Assembly (NCBI RefSeq): GCF_029223525.1
Contig: NZ_JARHTQ010000012.1
Span: 1-64,000 of the forward strand
Origin: Streptantibioticus ferralitis
GTDB lineage: Bacteria > Actinomycetota > Actinomycetes > Streptomycetales > Streptomycetaceae
DNA length: 64,000 nucleotides
Reading direction: 5' to 3'
A program made the translations under genes and the position numbers. Under the pieces are notes generated by a model, which was not told the DNA's origin, ran no database searches, and saw only the letters and a program-made list of their open reading frames with translations. Positions 1 through 8,711 of the stretch are shown here, piece by piece. Each line of letters starts with the position of its first letter. Position 1 is the stretch's first letter.

Positions 1-40
1 GGCGGGTGGGAAATCGCCCACAGCCAAGGGAAAGCCGAAA

Positions 41-1669
41 ATGGACACCGTCATCCGCGACGTCACCGTCATAGACGGCACCGGAGGTGCGGCCTACCGC
101 GCCGACGTGGCCCTGGCCGACGGCCGGATCGCCGAGATCCACAGGGAGCGGGACGGAACCCGCCCCTCCGCCCGAGCCGTCGTAGACGGCGAGGGGCTCG
201 CCCTCGCCCCGGGCTTCATCGACATGCACGCGCACAGCGACCTGGCCCTGCTACGGGATCCGGAACATGTCGCGAAGGCCGCCCAGGGCGTGCCCCTCGA
301 AGTCCTCGGCCAGGACGGCCTGTCGTACGCCCCGGTGGACGACCGCACGCTCGACGAGGTCAGCCGCCAGATCACCGGCTGGAACGGTGACGGTTGCGAC
401 ATCGACTTCAGCTGGCGCACGGTCGGCGAGTACCTGGACCGCCTGGACGAGGGCGTGGCGGTCAACGCCGCGTACCTCGTCCCGCAGGGCACGGTCCGTA
501 TGCTCGCCGTCGGTTGGGACGACCGTCCGGCCACCCCGGCGGAGCTGGCCCGGATGAAACGGCTGGTCGCCGAGGGCATGTCGCAGGGAGCCGTCGGGCT
601 CTCGTCAGGGCTGACGTACACCCCGGGCATGTACGCGCCGACCGCGGAACTCACCGAACTGTGCCGCGTGGTGGCGGCGTACGGCGGCTACTACTGCCCG
701 CACCACCGCAGTTACGGCGTGGGCGCCCTGGAGGCCTACGCGGAGATGGTCGCGCTGTGCCGCGAAGCGGGCTGCGCGCTCCATCTCGCGCACGCCACCA
801 TGAACTTCGACGTCAACAAGGGCCGCGCCCCTCAGCTGCTGGCCCTGCTGGACGCCGCGCTGGCCGAGGGCGCCGACATCACGCTGGACAGCTATCCGTA
901 TCTGCCGGGCTGTACGACTCTGGTGGCGATGCTGCCCAGTTGGGCCGGCGAGGGCGGCCCGGAGGCGACGCTGCGGCGGCTGCGAGACGAGACGGCCGCC
1001 GCGCGGATCAGGCATACCCTGGAGCAGGAGGGCTCGGACGGCTGCCACGGTGTACCGATCGACTGGGACCGCATCGAGGTCTCCGGAGTGTCGAACCCCG
1101 CGCTGGCGGGCCACGTCGGCAAGACCATCGCACGCAGCGCGCGAGAGCGCGGCGAGGCCCCGTACACCACGGCGAGGAGCCTGCTGCTCGCCGACCGGCT
1201 CGGGACGACGATCCTCCAGCACGTCGGCGACGAGGAGAACGTCCAGACGATCATGCGCCACCCGGTGCACACCGGCGGCAGCGACGGCATCCTGATGGGC
1301 GACAAGCCGCATCCGCGCGCCTACGGCACGTTCCCGCACTACCTGGGGCGGTACGTGCGGGAGCTCGGTGTGCTCACCCTCGAAGAGTGCGTGGCTCATC
1401 TGACCGGCCGCCCGGCCGCCCGGCTGGGCCTGCCCGACCGCGGTCTCGTCCGCCGGGGATGCCGCGCTGACCTGGTGCTCTTCGATCCGGGGACGGTCGC
1501 CGCCGGTGCCACGTTCGAGCGTCCGAGGACCCTGCCGACCGGCATCCCGCACGTGCTGGTGGACGGCCGCTTCGTGATCAGGGACGGCCGCAGGACGGAC
1601 GCCCTGCCGGGCCGCTCGGTCAGGGGACGTGGCGAAGAACACCGAGCGGGGGGTCAAACGTGCCCGTAA
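41..1669 (+). CDS. D-aminoacylase / N-acyl-D-amino-acid deacylase (amidohydrolase family)
   Basis: A 542-residue metal-dependent amidohydrolase predicted to hydrolyse N-acyl-D-amino acids in the cytoplasm. The N-terminal composite beta domain leads into the metal motif GFIDMHAHSD (His63 and His65). Later metal-ligand candidates include the HHRSYG segment near residue 225, HLAHA near 247 and the GSDG motif near 414. The length suits the D-aminoacylase/dihydropyrimidinase-like family. The ATG at 41 follows an AAGGGAAAG ribosome-binding site. The aminotransferase gene begins 10 bp after the stop, so the two are probably co-transcribed. Acyl and amino-acid specificity cannot be read from sequence. 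Confidence 0.88.
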   Translation: MDTVIRDVTVIDGTGGAAYRADVALADGRIAEIHRERDGTRPSARAVVDGEGLALAPGFIDMHAHSDLALLRDPEHVAKAAQGVPLEVLGQDGLSYAPVDDRTLDEVSRQITGWNGDGCDIDFSWRTVGEYLDRLDEGVAVNAAYLVPQGTVRMLAVGWDDRPATPAELARMKRLVAEGMSQGAVGLSSGLTYTPGMYAPTAELTELCRVVAAYGGYYCPHHRSYGVGALEAYAEMVALCREAGCALHLAHATMNFDVNKGRAPQLLALLDAALAEGADITLDSYPYLPGCTTLVAMLPSWAGEGGPEATLRRLRDETAAARIRHTLEQEGSDGCHGVPIDWDRIEVSGVSNPALAGHVGKTIARSARERGEAPYTTARSLLLADRLGTTILQHVGDEENVQTIMRHPVHTGGSDGILMGDKPHPRAYGTFPHYLGRYVRELGVLTLEECVAHLTGRPAARLGLPDRGLVRRGCRADLVLFDPGTVAAGATFERPRTLPTGIPHVLVDGRFVIRDGRRTDALPGRSVRGRGEEHRAGGQTCP

Positions 1670-1679
1670 GGTGACCGAC

Positions 1680-2891
1680 ATGCAGGTGATCCAGTCGACG
1701 AAGCTCGCGAATGTCTGTTACGAGATCCGGGGACCGGTTCTCGAAGAGGCGATGCGGCTTGAGGCGGCTGGCCACCGCATCCTCAAGCTGAACACCGGGA
1801 ACCCCGCGCCGTTCGGCTTCGAGTGCCCGCCGGAGATCCTTGAGGACATGCTGCGCTCGCTCGGCGACGCGCACGGCTACGGGGACGCCAAGGGCCTGCT
1901 GTCCGCGCGGCGCGCGGTCATGCAGCACTACCAGACCAAGGGCATCCCGCTCGCCGTCGAGGACATCTACCTCGGCAACGGGGTCTCCGAGCTGATCCAG
2001 ATGTCGATGCAGGCGCTGCTCGACGACGGCGACGAGGTGCTGGTTCCGGCGCCGGACTATCCGCTGTGGACCGCCGCGGTCTCGCTGGCGGGCGGCACGG
2101 CGGTGCACTACCGCTGCGACGAGCAGGCCGACTGGATGCCCGACCTGGCCGACATCGAGCGCAAGATCACCGATCGCACCAAGGCGATCGTGGTGATCAA
2201 CCCGAACAACCCGACCGGCGCGGTCTACGACGACGAGCTGCTGCGCGGGATCACCGACATCGCCCGGCGGCACCGGCTGGTCGTCTGCTCGGACGAGATC
2301 TACGACAAGATCCTCTACGACGGCGCCACGCACACCCCGACCGCCGCCATCGCGCCCGATCTGCTGACGCTGACCTTCAACGGCCTGTCGAAGGCCTACC
2401 GGGTGGCGGGCTACCGCAGCGGCTGGCTGGCGGTCTGCGGCCCCAAGGCGCACGCCGCAAGCTACATCGAAGGCCTGACGATCCTGGCGAACATGCGGCT
2501 GTGCGCAAACATGCCCGCCCAGCACGCCATCGCCACCGCGCTCGGCGGCCACCAGTCGATCAACTCGCTGGTGCTGCCCGGCGGACGGCTGCTCGCCCAG
2601 CGCGACGCGGCCTACCAGGCGCTGACCGCGATCCCGGGTGTGACGTGCGTGAAGCCGAAGGGTGCGCTGTACGCGTTCCCGCGGCTCGACCCCAAGGTCT
2701 ACAAGATCAAGGACGACCGGCAGATGGTCCTGGACCTGCTGCGGGCCGAGAAGATAATGATCGTCCACGGTACGGGCTTCAACTGGCCGGACCCGGACCA
2801 CTTCCGGATCGTCACGCTCCCGCGCACGGAGGACCTGACCGAGGCGATCAACCGCATCGGCCGCTTCCTGGACGGCTACGGCCAGCCGTAA
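1680..2891 (+). CDS. alaA: PLP-dependent aminotransferase, AlaA (alanine transaminase) type
   Basis: A 403-residue fold-type I aminotransferase closely resembling E. coli AlaA (YfbQ), expected to interconvert pyruvate plus glutamate with alanine plus 2-oxoglutarate. Family signatures are the start QSTKLANVCYEIRGP, LNTGNPAPFGF, INPNNPTGAVY and the PLP-lysine motif NGLSKAYRVAGYRSGW. I chose the ATG at 1680 over an upstream in-frame ATG at 1629, because AAGGTG lies at good distance before it and homologs start there. It follows the D-aminoacylase gene by 10 bp. The link could be D-amino-acid salvage, but that is inference. Confidence 0.9.
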   Translation: MQVIQSTKLANVCYEIRGPVLEEAMRLEAAGHRILKLNTGNPAPFGFECPPEILEDMLRSLGDAHGYGDAKGLLSARRAVMQHYQTKGIPLAVEDIYLGNGVSELIQMSMQALLDDGDEVLVPAPDYPLWTAAVSLAGGTAVHYRCDEQADWMPDLADIERKITDRTKAIVVINPNNPTGAVYDDELLRGITDIARRHRLVVCSDEIYDKILYDGATHTPTAAIAPDLLTLTFNGLSKAYRVAGYRSGWLAVCGPKAHAASYIEGLTILANMRLCANMPAQHAIATALGGHQSINSLVLPGGRLLAQRDAAYQALTAIPGVTCVKPKGALYAFPRLDPKVYKIKDDRQMVLDLLRAEKIMIVHGTGFNWPDPDHFRIVTLPRTEDLTEAINRIGRFLDGYGQP

Positions 2892-2898
2892 CGCTCGC

Positions 2899-2937
2899 GC
2901 TGTGCGGTGCGCCGAAAGGGCTGTGCGGTGCGCCGAA
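2899..2937. repeat. 18-bp tandem direct repeat downstream of alaA
   Basis: GCTGTGCGGTGCGCCGAA occurs twice (2899-2916 and 2920-2937), separated by AGG, just after the aminotransferase stop. No reading frame uses it. It leads directly into a REP-like palindromic element. Confidence 0.7.
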
Positions 2938-3068
2938 TGGGGCGCGGGAAACCGCGCGGCCAGCCACGACGAACCTGTTGGTGGCCACCGGCCGGGGTCC
3001 TGCGGTCGTTCTTCGACCACCGGCCGGTGGGGGCTGAGCGCGCAGTTCCCCGCGCCCCTAACGGGGCG
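2936..3068. repeat. REP-like intergenic elements, inverted pair, between alaA and pckG
   Basis: Two facing copies of a streptomycete intergenic element with core GGGGCGCGGGRAACYGCGCG. One is on the plus strand (about 2938-2975, followed by CCAGCCACGACG), the other on the minus strand (about 3031-3066). A third plus-strand copy lies at 10929-10966. A 14-bp palindrome, CCACCGGCCGGTGG, sits between the facing copies at 3017-3030. The position between a plus-strand gene end and a minus-strand gene end (both pointing inward) suits a bidirectional terminator. The 2892-3092 interval holds no gene. Confidence 0.7.
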
Positions 3069-3092
3069 CTGCCTCCCCGCGCCCCTACGTGG

Positions 3093-4904
3093 TCACCCCA
3101 GTCGCGCGACGAGCGCCCGGTACTCGTCCCACAGCTCCTTCGGCGTGTGGTCGCCGAAGGTCTCCAGGTGCTGCGGGATGAGCGCGGCCTCCTCGCGCCA
3201 CACCTCGGGGTCGACGGTGAGCAGCAGGTCGAGGTCGGCCTCGTCGATGTCCAGGCCCTTGGTGTCCAGCGCCGCCTTGGTCGGCAGCACGCCGATCGCG
3301 GTCTCTACGCCCTCGGCCTCGCCGTTCAGCCGCTCGACGATCCACTTGAGCACCCGGCTGTTCTCGCCGAAGCCCGGCCACACGAACTTGCCGCCCGCGT
3401 CCTTGCGGAACCAGTTGACGTAGTAGATCTTCGGCAGCTTGGCCGCGTCGTGCGTCTGGCCGATCTTCACCCAGTGGCCGAAGTAGTCGCCCATGTTGTA
3501 GCCGCAGAACGGCAGCATCGCGAAGGGGTCGCGGCGCAGCTCGCCGACCTTGCCCTCGGCGGCGGCGGTCTTCTCGGAGGCCACGTTGGCGCCCAGGAAG
3601 ACGCCGTGCTGCCAGTCGAAGGACTCGGTCACCAGCGGAACGGCGGAGGCGCGACGGCCGCCGAAGAGGATGGCCGAGATCGGCACGCCCTTGGGGTCCT
3701 CCCACTCCGGCGCGATGATCGGGCACTGCGATGCGGGCACGGTGAAGCGGGCGTTGGGGTGGGCGGCCGGGGTCTCGGACTGCGGCGTCCAGGCGTTGCC
3801 CTTCCAGTCGGTGAGGTGGGCGGGGGCCTGCTCGGTCATGCCCTCCCACCACACGTCGCCGTCGTCGGTCAGCGCGACGTTGGTGAAGACCGAGTTGCCG
3901 TACATGGTCTTCATGGCGTTGGCGTTGGTGTGCTCGCCGGTGCCCGGGGCGACGCCGAAGAAGCCGGCCTCGGGGTTGATGGCGTACAGCTGGCCGTCCT
4001 CGCCGAACCGCATCCAGGCGATGTCGTCGCCGATGGTCTCGACGGTCCAGCCGGGGATCGTCGGCTCCAGCATGGCGAGGTTGGTCTTGCCGCAGGCGCT
4101 CGGGAACGCGGCGGCGACGTACTTCGGCTGGCCCTTCGGCGGAGTCAGCTTGAGGATCAGCATGTGCTCGGCGAGCCAGCCCTCGTCCCGGGCCATGACC
4201 GAGGCGATGCGCAGCGCGTAGCACTTCTTGCCCAGCAGGGCGTTGCCGCCGTAGCCGGAGCCGTACGACCAGATCTCGCGGGCCTCGGGGAAGTGCGAGA
4301 TGTACTTGGTGGAGTTGCACGGCCATGCCACGTCGGCCTGGCCCGGCTCCAGCGGGGCGCCGAGGGTGTGCACGGCCTTGACGAAGAAGCCGTCCTCGGC
4401 GAGCTCGTCGAGCACCGCCTGACCCATCCGGGTCATGGTGCGCATGGAGACGGCCACGTAGGCCGAGTCGGTGATCTCCACGCCGAGCGCGGACAGCGGC
4501 GAGCCGAGCGGTCCCATGCAGAACGGGACGACGTACATCGTACGGCCGCGCATCGAGCCTCGGAACAGGCCCTGCTCCCCCTGGAAGACGGCCCGCATCT
4601 CGGCGGGGGCCTTCCAGTGGTTGGTGGGACCGGCGTCCTCTTCCTTCTCGGAGCAGATGAAGGTGCGGTCCTCGACGCGGGCGACGTCGGTCGGATCGGA
4701 GGCCGCGTAGTACGAGTTGGGGCGCTTGACCGGGTCGAGCTGCTTGAACGTCCCCTTGGCGACGAGTTCGTCGCACAGGCGCTGGTACTCCTCCTCGGAG
4801 CCGTCGCACCACACGATCTCGTCAGGTTCGGTGAGGGCGGCGATCTCGCCGACCCACGCGATCAGTTCCTGGTGTTTGGTGGGAGCCGCATTGCCGCGCG
4901 CCAC
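3093..4904 (-). CDS. pckG: Phosphoenolpyruvate carboxykinase (GTP)
   Basis: A 603-residue GTP-dependent PEP carboxykinase, converting oxaloacetate plus GTP to PEP plus CO2 in the first committed step of gluconeogenesis. The P-loop carrying the reactive cysteine, [13 protein letters not shown], and segments [32 protein letters not shown] and [12 protein letters not shown] are characteristic. I chose the GTG at 4904 ([12 protein letters not shown]) over the ATG at 5015, because GGAG lies five bases upstream and homologs begin with this APT-H-ELI-W segment. The gene is monocistronic; a palindrome lies in its upstream region at 5013-5026. Confidence 0.96.
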   Translation of the reverse strand: MARGNAAPTKHQELIAWVGEIAALTEPDEIVWCDGSEEEYQRLCDELVAKGTFKQLDPVKRPNSYYAASDPTDVARVEDRTFICSEKEEDAGPTNHWKAPAEMRAVFQGEQGLFRGSMRGRTMYVVPFCMGPLGSPLSALGVEITDSAYVAVSMRTMTRMGQAVLDELAEDGFFVKAVHTLGAPLEPGQADVAWPCNSTKYISHFPEAREIWSYGSGYGGNALLGKKCYALRIASVMARDEGWLAEHMLILKLTPPKGQPKYVAAAFPSACGKTNLAMLEPTIPGWTVETIGDDIAWMRFGEDGQLYAINPEAGFFGVAPGTGEHTNANAMKTMYGNSVFTNVALTDDGDVWWEGMTEQAPAHLTDWKGNAWTPQSETPAAHPNARFTVPASQCPIIAPEWEDPKGVPISAILFGGRRASAVPLVTESFDWQHGVFLGANVASEKTAAAEGKVGELRRDPFAMLPFCGYNMGDYFGHWVKIGQTHDAAKLPKIYYVNWFRKDAGGKFVWPGFGENSRVLKWIVERLNGEAEGVETAIGVLPTKAALDTKGLDIDEADLDLLLTVDPEVWREEAALIPQHLETFGDHTPKELWDEYRALVARLG

Positions 4905-5012
4905 GATCGCTCCGTTCCGCCGGATACGCACATGCCCGGCGTCAAATGTTGAGGGTTGTGGATGGCCCCTTGGGGGCTGCGACCCGGATGCCTGCTCATC
5001 CGGTGCCGACCG

Positions 5013-5026
5013 CACTCATATGAGTG
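5013..5026 (-). promoter_or_regulatory. Palindrome in the pckG upstream region, candidate operator
   Basis: CACTCATATGAGTG is a perfect 14-bp palindrome about 110 bp upstream of the pckG start, in the 222-bp space shared with divergent trhA. It is AT-richer than its surroundings and outside any gene. The regulator is unknown; its position would allow control of pckG. Confidence 0.4.
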
Positions 5027-5105
5027 TCGGCTCGTGACAGGCGATCTGTCCAGGGCCGCAGCAGTGAGCATTGCCACTTCCAGTCCGATTTATTACCTGG
5101 CCGTA

Positions 5106-5123
5106 ACCTACGGTTCCGTAGGT
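5106..5123 (+). promoter_or_regulatory. TetR-type palindromic operator at the trhA start
   Basis: ACCTACGGTTCCGTAGGT is an inverted repeat with two 8-bp arms and a TT spacer, ending three bases before the trhA ATG at 5127. TACGG/CCGTA palindromes are typical TetR-family operators in streptomycetes. It would overlap the promoter or transcription start, so binding should repress. No TetR gene is adjacent. Confidence 0.6.
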
Positions 5124-5126
5124 AGC

Positions 5127-5831
5127 ATGACGGGCATGACCGCCGCCGAGGAGACCAGCGCCGCCACCCCGGCCGCCGCGGGTCCGCATCTTTCAGCCGT
5201 CAAACCGAAGTTGCGCGGCTGGCTGCACGCCGGGATGTTCCCGGCGACGCTCATCGCGGGCGTGGTGCTCACCGCGCTCGCCGACAGCCCCCGCGGGCGC
5301 ATCGCCTGCGCCGTCTACACCCTGACCGCGTGTCTGCTGTTCGGGGTCAGCGCGCTCTACCATCGGGGGAACTGGTCCCCGAGAGCGTCGGCGGTACTAC
5401 GCCGACTCGACCACGCCAACATCTTCCTGATCATCGCGGGCACCTACACCCCGCTGGCGATCCTGCTGCTGCCGAACGGAACCGCGACCGCCCTGCTGTG
5501 GTTCGTCTGGGCGGGCGCGCTGGCCGGGATCGCCTTCCGGGTCTTCTGGGTCAGCGCGCCACGCTGGCTCTACACACCGTGCTACCTGGCGCTGGGCTGG
5601 GCCGCGGTGTTCTTCCTGCCCGACTTCATGCGCACCGGCGGTGTCGCGGTACTGGTCTGCGTCACGGTCGGCGGCCTGCTCTACAGCGCGGGCGGGGTGA
5701 TCTACGGGATCAAACGGCCCAATCCCTCACCGCGTTGGTTCGGCTTCCACGAGGTCTTCCACTCCCTGACACTGGCCGCGTTCATCGTCCACTACGTCGG
5801 AATCTCCCTGGTCGCGTACACCCACGCATAG
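5127..5831 (+). CDS. trhA: PAQR-family membrane homeostasis protein TrhA (hemolysin III)
   Basis: A 234-residue integral membrane protein with about seven transmembrane segments, of the hemolysin III/TrhA branch of the PAQR superfamily. Diagnostic metal-site motifs are SALYHRGNW near residue 73, DHANIFLIIAGTYTP near 92, and the C-terminal FHEVFHSLTLAAFIVHYVG. Family members are linked to membrane fluidity and lipid homeostasis. Both 5127 and 5136 are possible ATG starts; neither has a clear Shine-Dalgarno sequence, so a leaderless transcript is plausible. The palindrome ending at 5123 implies tight repression. Confidence 0.9.
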   Translation: MTGMTAAEETSAATPAAAGPHLSAVKPKLRGWLHAGMFPATLIAGVVLTALADSPRGRIACAVYTLTACLLFGVSALYHRGNWSPRASAVLRRLDHANIFLIIAGTYTPLAILLLPNGTATALLWFVWAGALAGIAFRVFWVSAPRWLYTPCYLALGWAAVFFLPDFMRTGGVAVLVCVTVGGLLYSAGGVIYGIKRPNPSPRWFGFHEVFHSLTLAAFIVHYVGISLVAYTHA

Positions 5832-5852
5832 CCCTTCCGCACACCGAACCCC

Positions 5853-5885
5853 GCCCCCGGCACGGACCTCCGCGCCGGGGGCTTT
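5853..5885 (+). terminator. Terminator hairpin after trhA
   Basis: GCCCCCGGC (5853-5861) pairs with GCCGGGGGC (5874-5882) across a 12-base loop and is followed by TTT. It lies 21 bp after the trhA stop. Confidence 0.7.
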
Positions 5886-5902
5886 CGCATGCCCAGATAG
5901 AC

Positions 5903-5926
5903 AGCTACTCTTTTTTGAGAGTTACT
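5903..5926 (+). promoter_or_regulatory. Imperfect inverted repeat upstream of the MFS gene, candidate TetR operator
   Basis: AGCTACTCT (5903-5911) and AGAGTTACT (5918-5926) form an inverted repeat matching at 7 of 9 positions, with spacer TTTTTG. It is AT-rich and lies 30 bp before the MFS ribosome-binding site. The coupled TetR gene at 7497 is the obvious candidate ligand-responsive repressor. Confidence 0.5.
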
Positions 5927-5955
5927 TTCATTTGATGCTGACTATCGGAGGTGCC

Positions 5956-7500
5956 ATGGAGGCCACCCGTACCACTCCCGACCCCCGCCGCTGGTGGGCG
6001 CTGGCCGCCCTGGTCGCCAGCATGCTGGTCGTGGGATTCGACGGCACGATCCTGAACGTCGCCCTGCCCACCATGGCGTCACAACTGGGCGCGGACATCA
6101 GCCAGCAGCAGTGGATCGCCGACTCCTACAGCGTGGCGCTGGCCGCCCTGATGCTCCCGGCCGGACTGCTCGGCGACCGGTTCGGCCGCCGCCGGATGCT
6201 GATCACCGGGCTCGCGCTGTTCCTGGCCGGATCGCTGTTCGGCACGCTGGCCGACACCCCGGCGAGCGTGATCGCCGCCCGTACGGCGATGGGCTGCGGC
6301 GCCGCGCTGATCATGCCGCTGTGCATGGCGGTCCTGCCCACCGCCTTCGAGCCCGAGGAGCGGTCCAAGGCGATCGGCATCCTCACCGCCGCCTCCGCCC
6401 TCGGCATGCCGCTTGGCCCGATCATCGGCGGCTGGCTGCTCGACCACTTCTGGTGGGGCTCGGTCTTCCTGATCAACGTGCCCATGGTGGGCATCGGCAT
6501 CACCGCCTGCGCCCTGCTGCTCCGGGAGTCCCGCGACCCCGCCACGCCCCGGATCGACACCCTCAGCACCGCGCTCAACTGCCTCGGCCTGGGCGCCCTC
6601 ATCTACGGAATCATCGAGGCGCCGCGCGACGGCTGGACCCATCCGGCCATCCTCGTCGCGCTGTTCGCCGCGGTCGCGCTGCTCACCGCGCTGGTACTGC
6701 GCGAGCGCAAGGCCACCCGGCCGATGCTCGACCTGCAACTCCTGCGCCAGCGCGGCTTCCTGTGGAACAGCGTGGCGGCCACGCTGGCCATCTTCGTGAT
6801 GATGGGACTGCTGTTCGTACTGCCCGCCTACCTCCAGGCGGTGCTCGGCTACAACTCGTTCGCCACCGGGGTACGGCTGCTGCCGATGATGGGCGGCCTG
6901 CTGATCGCCTCCCGCGTCACGGCACCGCTGACCAACCGCTTCGGACCCCGGCCGGTGGTGGCCGCCGGGCTGCTGGTCATGGCGGGCGCCGCGCTGCTCG
7001 GCTCCCGCACCACCGTCTCCGACGGGTACGGCAACACCGCGCTGTGGCTGTCCCTCACCGGCCTCGGCCTCGGCGTCGCCATGATCCCGGCGATGGACGC
7101 GGCACTGGGCGCACTGCCGAAGGCACGGGCGGGCTCCGGTTCCGGGCTGCTGATGACCCTGCGGCAGACCGGCGGTGCGATCGGCGTGGCGCTGCTGGGC
7201 AGCCTGCTGGCCGCCTCGTTCGGCAGCCGCCTCGACACGGCGGGGCTGCCGGGCGCGGCCGCCGAGTACGCCCGCAAGACGGTGGGCGCAGCGCACGCCA
7301 TCGCTGCCAGGACCGGCGACCAGGCGCTCGCCGCCTCCGCCAACTCCGCGTACGTGCACGGCATGGACCTGGTGCTGATGGTCTGCGCGGGCGCCGCCAT
7401 CGTCGCCGCACTACTGGTCGCGGTCTTCCTGCCGGACACCCGTGCCCCGGAAGCGCCCGTTCGGGACATGGCCCCGGAGCCGGTCGATGCCCGACAATGA
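5956..7500 (+). CDS. MFS drug:H+ antiporter, DHA2 (EmrB/QacA) family
   Basis: A 514-residue transporter with 14 predicted transmembrane segments, as in DHA2 exporters. Motif A is present (LLGDRFGRRRMLI near residue 70), and the start DGTILNVALPTM near residue 24 is typical of EmrB/QacA relatives. The last ~50 residues include a long extracellular loop (KTVGAAHAIAARTG) and a final helix. The ATG at 5956 follows a strong GGAGGTG; an upstream ATG at 5932 lacks one. Its stop overlaps the TetR start (ATGA), so exporter and regulator are co-translated. Substrate unknown. Confidence 0.9.
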   Translation: MEATRTTPDPRRWWALAALVASMLVVGFDGTILNVALPTMASQLGADISQQQWIADSYSVALAALMLPAGLLGDRFGRRRMLITGLALFLAGSLFGTLADTPASVIAARTAMGCGAALIMPLCMAVLPTAFEPEERSKAIGILTAASALGMPLGPIIGGWLLDHFWWGSVFLINVPMVGIGITACALLLRESRDPATPRIDTLSTALNCLGLGALIYGIIEAPRDGWTHPAILVALFAAVALLTALVLRERKATRPMLDLQLLRQRGFLWNSVAATLAIFVMMGLLFVLPAYLQAVLGYNSFATGVRLLPMMGGLLIASRVTAPLTNRFGPRPVVAAGLLVMAGAALLGSRTTVSDGYGNTALWLSLTGLGLGVAMIPAMDAALGALPKARAGSGSGLLMTLRQTGGAIGVALLGSLLAASFGSRLDTAGLPGAAAEYARKTVGAAHAIAARTGDQALAASANSAYVHGMDLVLMVCAGAAIVAALLVAVFLPDTRAPEAPVRDMAPEPVDARQ

Positions 7501-8132
7501 GCTCCATGGCCCCTGCAACGACCCCCTCCGCCGCCAAGCCCAGCCTGCGCGAGCGGAAGAAGATCAAGACCCGCCAGGCGATCCGGAGCGCCGCCTACCG
7601 GCTCTTCGACCAGCAGGGGTACGACGCCACCACGGTGGAGCAGATCGCGGCCGCCGCCGAAGTCTCGCCCAGCACGTTCTTCCGCTACTTCCCCACCAAG
7701 GAGGACGTCGTACTCACAGACGAGTACGACCCGATCATGGTGGAGGCGTTGCGGAACCGCCCCGCGGACGAGCCCGTCGTGGAGTCGCTGCGGCAGGCCA
7801 TCCTGCCGCTGCTGCACGAGATGCATGACGCCGACCGGGAGGAGTCGCTCCACCGCATGCGGCTGGTCCAGCGAATCCCGGCGATCCGCGCCCGCATGGG
7901 CGAGAACATGGCCGTCTCCTGCGACATGATCGTGGGCGCCCTAGCGCAACGCACCGGCCGCTCCCCGAAGGACCTGGAACTGCGGGTAGTGGTCGGTGCG
8001 GTGCTCGGCGGCTGGCAGGAGGCGATGCTGCACTGGGTGGACACCGACGGCACCGCCGACCTGCCCGAACTGATGGACCGCGCCCTGACCATCCTGGCCG
8101 GGGAGTTCGCTCACATCAGCCGGGCTTCATGA
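7497..8132 (+). CDS. TetR/AcrR-family regulator coupled to the MFS exporter
   Basis: A 211-residue regulator. The N-terminal helix-turn-helix (about residues 20-65) includes TRQAIRSAAYRLFDQQGYDA and the recognition-helix region EVSPSTFFRYFPTKEDV. The C-terminal ligand domain resembles the MftR-like subgroup. The ATG at 7497 overlaps the MFS stop; an alternative ATG lies at 7506. Being last in the exporter operon, it probably represses both genes through the inverted repeat at 5903-5926. Confidence 0.87.
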   Translation: MSSMAPATTPSAAKPSLRERKKIKTRQAIRSAAYRLFDQQGYDATTVEQIAAAAEVSPSTFFRYFPTKEDVVLTDEYDPIMVEALRNRPADEPVVESLRQAILPLLHEMHDADREESLHRMRLVQRIPAIRARMGENMAVSCDMIVGALAQRTGRSPKDLELRVVVGAVLGGWQEAMLHWVDTDGTADLPELMDRALTILAGEFAHISRAS

Positions 8133-8183
8133 CCGCGTCGCAAGCGAAGCACCGCCGGTAGTTGTGGAGGGCGCGCCGGGCCG

Positions 8184-8357
8184 TCATCGGGTGTGCTGCT
8201 GTAGCTGGTGCCGACGCATCAGCACGTTGGCGTCGGTCTCGTGGCTGCGGTCGAACTCGGCCCGCGCGACGGCCCGTTGCTCGGCGAGCCTAGCGCACGC
8301 CTGGCAGCCGGGGACCGGCGCGGGCGGGCGGCTGACGTCGAACGCCTGGTCGCTCAC
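8184..8357 (-). CDS. Small conserved actinobacterial protein (CxxC)
   Basis: A 57-residue basic protein beginning VSDQAFDVSRPPAPVPGCQAC, with one CxxC pair and the segment ETDANVLMRRHQ. I chose the GTG at 8357: GAGAGG precedes it and its first bases overlap the stop of the upstream 76-residue gene (GTGA). Similar small proteins accompany XRE/DUF397 loci in streptomycetes (recalled). Function unknown. Confidence 0.6.
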   Translation of the reverse strand: MSDQAFDVSRPPAPVPGCQACARLAEQRAVARAEFDRSHETDANVLMRRHQLQQHTR

Positions 8358-8584
8358 CGGGCGTACCTCTCCGCACGCCGGTTGGCGGCCCTGACCTCGG
8401 CGCTCACCCGTTCCTCCTGGGTGGCCGGACGAACACGGGCCGGGTCCGCCTCCCATTCACGGCCGCCGCCGACCGGACGCAACAGGAGGTACGGGCCTGC
8501 CTCCGCCTGGTAGGTCCCCACCCGCTCCGCCACCGGGTCGTAGACGAGCGCCCCGGGCGCCGGGGTCGCACTCGCGTTCGCCAT
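8354..8584 (-). CDS. Small conserved protein divergent from the XRE regulator
   Basis: A 76-residue protein starting MANASATPAPGALVYDPVAERVG, with central segment GPYLLLRPVGGGREWEADP and a basic C terminus. It is the first gene of a two-gene minus-strand unit, transcribed away from the XRE gene at 8712 and translationally coupled to the 57-residue gene. Function unknown; conserved small partners of this kind are common beside XRE/DUF397 pairs. Confidence 0.62.
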   Translation of the reverse strand: MANASATPAPGALVYDPVAERVGTYQAEAGPYLLLRPVGGGREWEADPARVRPATQEERVSAEVRAANRRAERYAR

Positions 8585-8711
8585 CGCTTCCGTACCTCTC
8601 ACTGTTCCGTGTGCTCGATTACGTTGTGTAGCCCCAGCGTTGCTCCTCGCGCGTAGGCTTGGAAGCAGCCACCAATCCCAACTCCGATCAGGAACAACGG
8701 GGGTTGCACCC

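Noticed and set aside
145-1480. Antisense frames within the D-aminoacylase gene
   Set aside because: Shadow frames of a gene with clear metal-binding motifs.
2907-4952. Long open frame on the plus strand opposite pckG (and similar ones opposite the STAND gene, hutH, pccB and accA)
   Set aside because: These mirror the codon structure of a clear gene on the other strand in GC-rich DNA. Their translations are Arg/Gly/Ala/Val-rich with no family resemblance.
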